Assembly: GCA_015501055.1 (NCBI GenBank)
Contig: JADNYV010001002.1
Location: 1-10,969, forward strand
Length of the DNA stretch: 10,969 nt
Direction of reading: 5' to 3'
Source: Mucidula mucida
Lineage: Eukaryota > Basidiomycota > Agaricomycetes > Agaricales > Physalacriaceae
Positions 7,148 to 10,969 of this stretch are shown here, one piece after another. The stretch's first letter is position 1, and the number at the start of each line of letters is the position of its first letter. Under the pieces are notes generated by a model. That model saw only the letters and a program-made list of their open reading frames with translations, ran no database searches and was not told the origin of the DNA. The position numbers and the translations under genes are program-made.

Positions 7148-7734
7148 GTGGTACCATTTAACGATGCCCAAGCCCACTGAGGTCAAAAGGCATGCTGAAT
7201 CTTGATATGTTGGACATGTGTAACAGCTGAGCTATGTGTCCGCAAAGTCAAAGCTAGCAACATTTGCTTGTTTCGCGGTTTCCTTTGTGGCGTTACTGTC
7301 TTGTGAGAGCGTGTGTGGATAGGGGCCATTTCCAACACAGCCACCCATGGATCGCTTTCTTCTTCTCAACGAGCATGGTGGATCGACACAACACTTGCCA
7401 GCTGACGAACATGTTTGCAACTTGAGTAGGCCCGGTCCGAGTCTTGATTGGATTTGTTGAAGAAGCAAAGCCACGCTTAGTCTACTATCTGCAAGTTCTG
7501 GGCGTAATTCTAAGGATATGTATGCCTTCTTTTACTAAGACTCTTCCTGTGCGCATACCATCTCTTGCCCCAGCAATTTACCAATTCTCTTTTGCAGTAG
7601 CCGCACATATATTTAGCGACATTACATATATTGACCGTCGTTGTGAATCTCGCACATGCTGCCTGAGCCTGTCTGGTTCAACAGCTAGGTCAGGTATCTT
7701 ATTATGATCCTTTTACTAGTCAATGAAATTGGAC

Positions 7735-7740
7735 TATAAA
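7735..7740 (+). promoter_or_regulatory. TATA-like box upstream of the acyltransferase
   Basis: TATAAA in the context GGACTATAAATTG lies about 230 bp before the ATG at 7970. The distance is long but possible for fungi, and the motif alone is weak evidence. Confidence 0.25.
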
Positions 7741-7969
7741 TTGCTACTACTGGCATCCTCGTATCACAGCTCTTTCATCACGCAGTGCTGTGGTCCACGG
7801 CAGACTCTGCCGGACGATACGGGACCGAACGAAATCCCACAGTACAACACAAGTGACTCTGAACCTCTCATACAAAGCTGAACTAAAGTCCATCGCGTTA
7901 GATCAGAACCATTGACGTGAGTAGATGATGCGACGAAGCCACTCCGTTCCAACCGTAGACAAATAGATC

Positions 7970-9573
7970 ATGACTTCCTCAGTCCACGTCCCGTCTTCCA
8001 AGCGCCTACACCCAATCGAAACATTCTCCGTCCCAAAACGTGTCCCACTTTCCACTCGACTCCAGTGTTGTCAATTTCTCCTGCACGTCCGGTCTTTGGG
8101 TCTACGACAAAGCTCTCCCCATTCCACTTCTTACACGTGCCCTCGAGCTCATCTTGGCTGAAGGTTACGCCCAATGGTGTGGCCAGCTCCAATTTGCAAA
8201 GTACGACCAGGAGCGCGCAAAGACGGACCACACCTTGCGATATGGGCGCGCTTTGCTCGAGTACGGAAGCCCTGCAGATCCAGGCGTGGAGTTCGTTGTA
8301 GCGCACTGTGACGAGCCTCTTGCCTCTGAATCGTACTTCCCTACCCGCGATCCGGATGTGAGGTTATGGGACGCGGGCCGAGCGTCAGCGCGAGGATTGA
8401 TTCCGACCTCGCCGCCACTCGCGCTTTACAATCTGGTCGATTATGACGGTCTTCCCGGTGTTATCGTCCAGTTGACTACTTTCGCGTGTGGCGGCATGGT
8501 TATCGGCGTGAAGATGGCGCATTGTTTGGGGATGCTCAGACTTTGGTGACGTTCGTCAAGGATTGGGCTTTGGCGGCGCGTTCTCTCTTGAATGGAAGGG
8601 AAATACTCGAGCAGCCAAAGGCGATATTCGATCCAAGTCGCATCGATAGCGGTGCCGCTGGTGATATCGATACTCCCAAACGAGACCAGGCTATTGTCGA
8701 AACCTCCCGAAAGCTGCCTATCAATCGCAATGACTGGTGGGCGGCGCCGTCGGGTGGAGAGACTCCGGCATGGGGCTTAGGGCTCACAACGATTCCCGAC
8801 GAATTGAAGACTTCTGGACACGATATCGAACGCGGTTCAGGTATGCCATGGTAGGAGTGGGACTTTGGAGTCACCGTCAAACATTACTGCATCCACTTTG
8901 CCGCGGACGACGTAGATCGCATCTGGGAGTCGTGTCCATCGACCGTCAGGCTGAGCAAATCCGATACTCTGCAGGCTTTCTTATGGATGCTCGTCCTCCG
9001 TGGCAGACAATCCCACTTTATCCAACACCAAGATCAAACAGCCAATCTCAACATCACGCTGGGTGTACGCGAACGTCTTACCCCTGCACTGTCCCCGACA
9101 TTCCTCGGTTCCCCGATATTCATGGCGCGAGTCGAAGTAGATGTCGCTTCTTCCAAACTCACGCTCCAAACTCTCGCGTCCAGCATACGCAACACCTTAA
9201 CGCTGTTCACGCCCGCCACGTACGCTGTTCCCTGTCTCCTACACGATATGGCGTTTGAAGTGTGTCCATATCGAATATGGGGTGCATTTCTCGGACGCAG
9301 GAACAGTATAGTCACCTCGTGGCTGAGACTGGGCGTGTATGAGATTGATTTTGGGACGGGAGGTGCACGGGCGGTGGAGGCGGTGATGCCGAGCATGGAC
9401 GGGTGTATTCAGGTTATGGATGCCCCGCCTAAGGCTGCAGGAGGAGGTCAAGGTGGTATGAGAATGGAATTGTCGCTTCGTTGCATCTTAGAGAGGATGT
9501 CATGAAGAATGTTTTGGAAGATCCGCTGTTGGCGGCTGTTCTACAAGGGGACAAGCCAATCATTGACACATAG
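7970..9573 (+). pseudogene. Transferase-family (BAHD-like) acyltransferase, disrupted
   Basis: The product resembles fungal members of the transferase family, which move acyl groups from CoA to a hydroxyl or amine. Four frame segments follow each other without room for introns. An N-terminal piece ends VPKRVPLS at about 8053; the next frame begins LDSSVVNF and runs through QWCGQL to VKMAHCLG. The third starts DAQTLVTF, includes PWGLG-like and MPW segments, and continues past a TAG (8852-8854) into EWDFGVTVKHYCIHF, LGSPIF and YEIDFGTG. The last, from about 9454, reads WYENGIVASLHLRED and ends IIDT at a TAG (9571-9573). The shift at 8528-8531 lies in GGGG and splits the catalytic HxxxD (HCLG|D). 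DFGTG replaces the usual DFGWG. About 530 codons is a normal family length. No GT-AG intron explains any break. Sequencing indels are the alternative for the shifts, less easily for the TAG. Confidence 0.75.
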
Positions 9574-9729
9574 CTTATAACGATCGTGTGGCGCTTTACC
9601 GTTGATAGCCTTTCAACCTTCGGCTCCCTCGCAGTTACCAATCTGGGCCTGCGAAAGCTGCATAGAAAATAGGTACTGTATACAGGGTATGAATGTAGAT
9701 AACAACAAATGCATGCAATATATATACGT
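9574..9729. other. Convergent 3' spacer
   Basis: This 156-bp stretch lies between the stop of the acyltransferase and the inferred distal stop of the GT61 gene. It is AT-rich toward 9700-9725 and presumably holds both 3' ends. No clear AATAAA signal was seen. Confidence 0.4.
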
Positions 9730-10969
9730 CTATAAGTGCCCCTTCGTCTCAAGCGCGAGCCCATCCACATGGCGCTCCACCACCATCGCTACCGTCTCTC
9801 CGTGTACTGGTATATAATTCTCCTGGAACCCTCCGGGTAATCAACGCCCGGCTCGTCCGGGTGCGTATACCATGTATCATTCCACACAGCATAGTGTGCA
9901 TGCCCCAGCGCGCGGCTCGTCCAATGATAGTCGTGCGCAAATCCTCCAGGGTAGAACAGCTCAATGACCGCGCGCTGCCCAGACGTCGTCTTGACATCCC
10001 CAGCCTCGACGGAGGTACTGGATTGCGGCATCCACAGGAGATGGCTCAGACCATTCCCGTGCACGCCGAGCATAACGGTAGTCTTCGCCGCCTGCGCGAT
10101 CTGCGCGTCCTTGTTCATCGTCTCCGCCGCCATGACGGTCAGCTCCCATCGTTTCTTCTTCCCGACCGACACAGCGTCTGCGTGCTTCACACCGCAGCGT
10201 TCAATCCAGCCAACCCATCCACGCGGATGTAATCCTCGTACTCCTTGTTCTTCCGCGCCACAAGCGCTTGGAGAGCAGTCACCAGCGAGTCATGGGAGTC
10301 AGCCGTGAGCTTCCGCCGGGACACGCCCTGCCGCGACACGTAAGTAATGACCACCTTGTCCTCCTCCGTGCGTGGCGCGATTCCGGCAAAACTGAGGACG
10401 TTCTGTCGGACGCTCTCCCACCACATTCCGCCGCCCTTTCCTGCCAAGCCCCTCAGGTCGTCCAATTGCATGTAGTCGTGGGCTTCCGCCGCAATCCGCT
10501 GAGTCTGGCTCCCACATATCACACCCCGGTGGGATGCACTTCGGTCCGTGAGCAGCACTAGGGGGAACAAGAACACCTTTTCATTGGCCGCGCTCTGACT
10601 GTGCACTACACGATCCTGCCAGTCCTCTTCGACCTCGACGGTAATCGAGGGGAACGCGGCGCGCATAAAGTACGCGTTGAACCCAGGGCCGTCGCGCCAA
10701 CCGTCCGCGTTCGAGTGCGCGAATATAATGCGATCAATATCGGGAAGGGGACCATCCGTGGAAGCCGTAGAGGCCTTCGGCGAATCAGAGTTGAATGTAC
10801 CCCACCAGAAGGACTGGACTCCAAAGAAGAGCTCGGCCACGAGATGGTAATAGTGGCGCAGGAACTGAGAAGGTTCGTTTACAAGTACCGTGTTTCCTTG
10901 GACGGTTCTAATCCGTGATCCCCATCTTCGAATCGCTTCCTCTCTCGATATCCATCGCATGTCCTGTTC
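9730..10969 (-). CDS. Glycosyltransferase family 61 protein (5' end off window, frame break near 3' end)
   Basis: GT61 (DUF563) enzymes, including EOGT-like proteins, transfer sugars such as GlcNAc or xylose in the secretory pathway. The frame is open to the window edge, so the N-terminus (expected signal anchor) is missing; ATG 10958-10960 is probably internal. Recognisable parts, in order: RHYYHLVAELFFG, VITYVSRQGVSRRKL followed by DSHDSLVTALQAL, then in a second frame RWELTV, TTVMLGVHGNGLSHLLWMP (the GVHGxGLTxxxW signature), VIELFYPGGFAHDYHW and VWNDTWY. The first change of frame may be a 65-nt intron (10222-10158, GTGGAT..GGGAAG, weak acceptor) or an indel. The second, at DYPEG near 9830, has no room for an intron: the as-read frame stops at 9789, while the alternative continues FQENYIPVHGETVAM and ends KGHL at 9730. 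Family assignment is firm; intactness is not. Confidence 0.75.

Larger units (their letters stand above)
6364..7969. other. Gene-poor stretch before the acyltransferase
   Basis: No gene could be supported. Open frames of 60-90 codons on both strands lack domains and convincing starts. The stretch holds the repeated A-box-like motif, a hairpin at 7032-7051 and a TATA-like box, listed separately. Minor features are TGCTACTAGT at 6957-6966 and again at 7091-7100, the palindrome CTACTAGTAG at 7093-7102, and GGACA/TGTCC arms at 7212-7241 enclosing a minus-strand TAGCTCAGCTG. Confidence 0.4.

Noticed and set aside
7968..8306. A 112-aa minus-strand ORF under the acyltransferase
   Set aside because: Shadow of the plus-strand acyltransferase, whose family motifs are clear.
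8839..8900. An intron starting at GTATGC (8841) to remove the TAG at 8852 in the acyltransferase
   Set aside because: No acceptor lies within usual distance without deleting the family-conserved WDF...HYCIHF segment, which is intact after the stop.
1..10969. CRISPR array, bacterial operon, prophage or plasmid origin
   Set aside because: No regular spacer repeats, no ribosome-binding sites and no phage genes; spliceosomal introns show the DNA is fungal.

Overview
The window looks like nuclear DNA from a filamentous basidiomycete, probably an agaricomycete. The reasons are: spliceosomal introns of about 48-65 nt with GTGAGT/GTACGT/GTAAGT donors; two BTB/POZ genes of the type expanded in mushroom-forming fungi; a BAHD-like (transferase family) acyltransferase; a GT61 glycosyltransferase; and no bacterial operon structure. 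No species can be named from this sequence alone.

Layout. Positions 1-1235 hold no recognisable gene, but they contain a degenerate ~20-bp tandem repeat (562-702), a GGT run beside a perfect 9-bp hairpin (817-867) and a foldback structure built from GTCTGG/CCAGAC hexamers (1106-1221). On the minus strand come a 3'-truncated BTB gene (1236-1603) and a complete two-exon BTB gene (1844-2903). A divergent promoter region of about 620 bp (2904-3525) carries a duplicated segment. It leads to a four-exon plus-strand gene (3526-4803) for a ~374-aa protein with four divergent RRM-like units and a mitochondrial-type N-terminus.

Positions 4804-7969 are gene-poor. They contain a cluster of inverted repeats (5618-5690), coding-like pieces of a decayed unknown gene (about 5841-6363), a repeated 23-bp motif resembling a tRNA A-box (6555 and 7125) and another hairpin with an A-box-like loop (7032-7051).

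The right third holds a plus-strand acyltransferase (7970-9573) with three frame breaks and one in-frame stop. One break falls inside the HxxxD catalytic motif, so it is called a pseudogene. Convergent to it is a minus-strand GT61 glycosyltransferase (9730-10969) that runs off the right edge and has one near-certain frame break close to its C-terminus.

The genes do not form an obvious pathway. The strongest signals for follow-up are the cluster of frame lesions in the right third (pseudogenes or assembly errors), the diverged four-RRM protein with an overlapping upstream ORF, and the structured, repeat-bearing gene-poor region.
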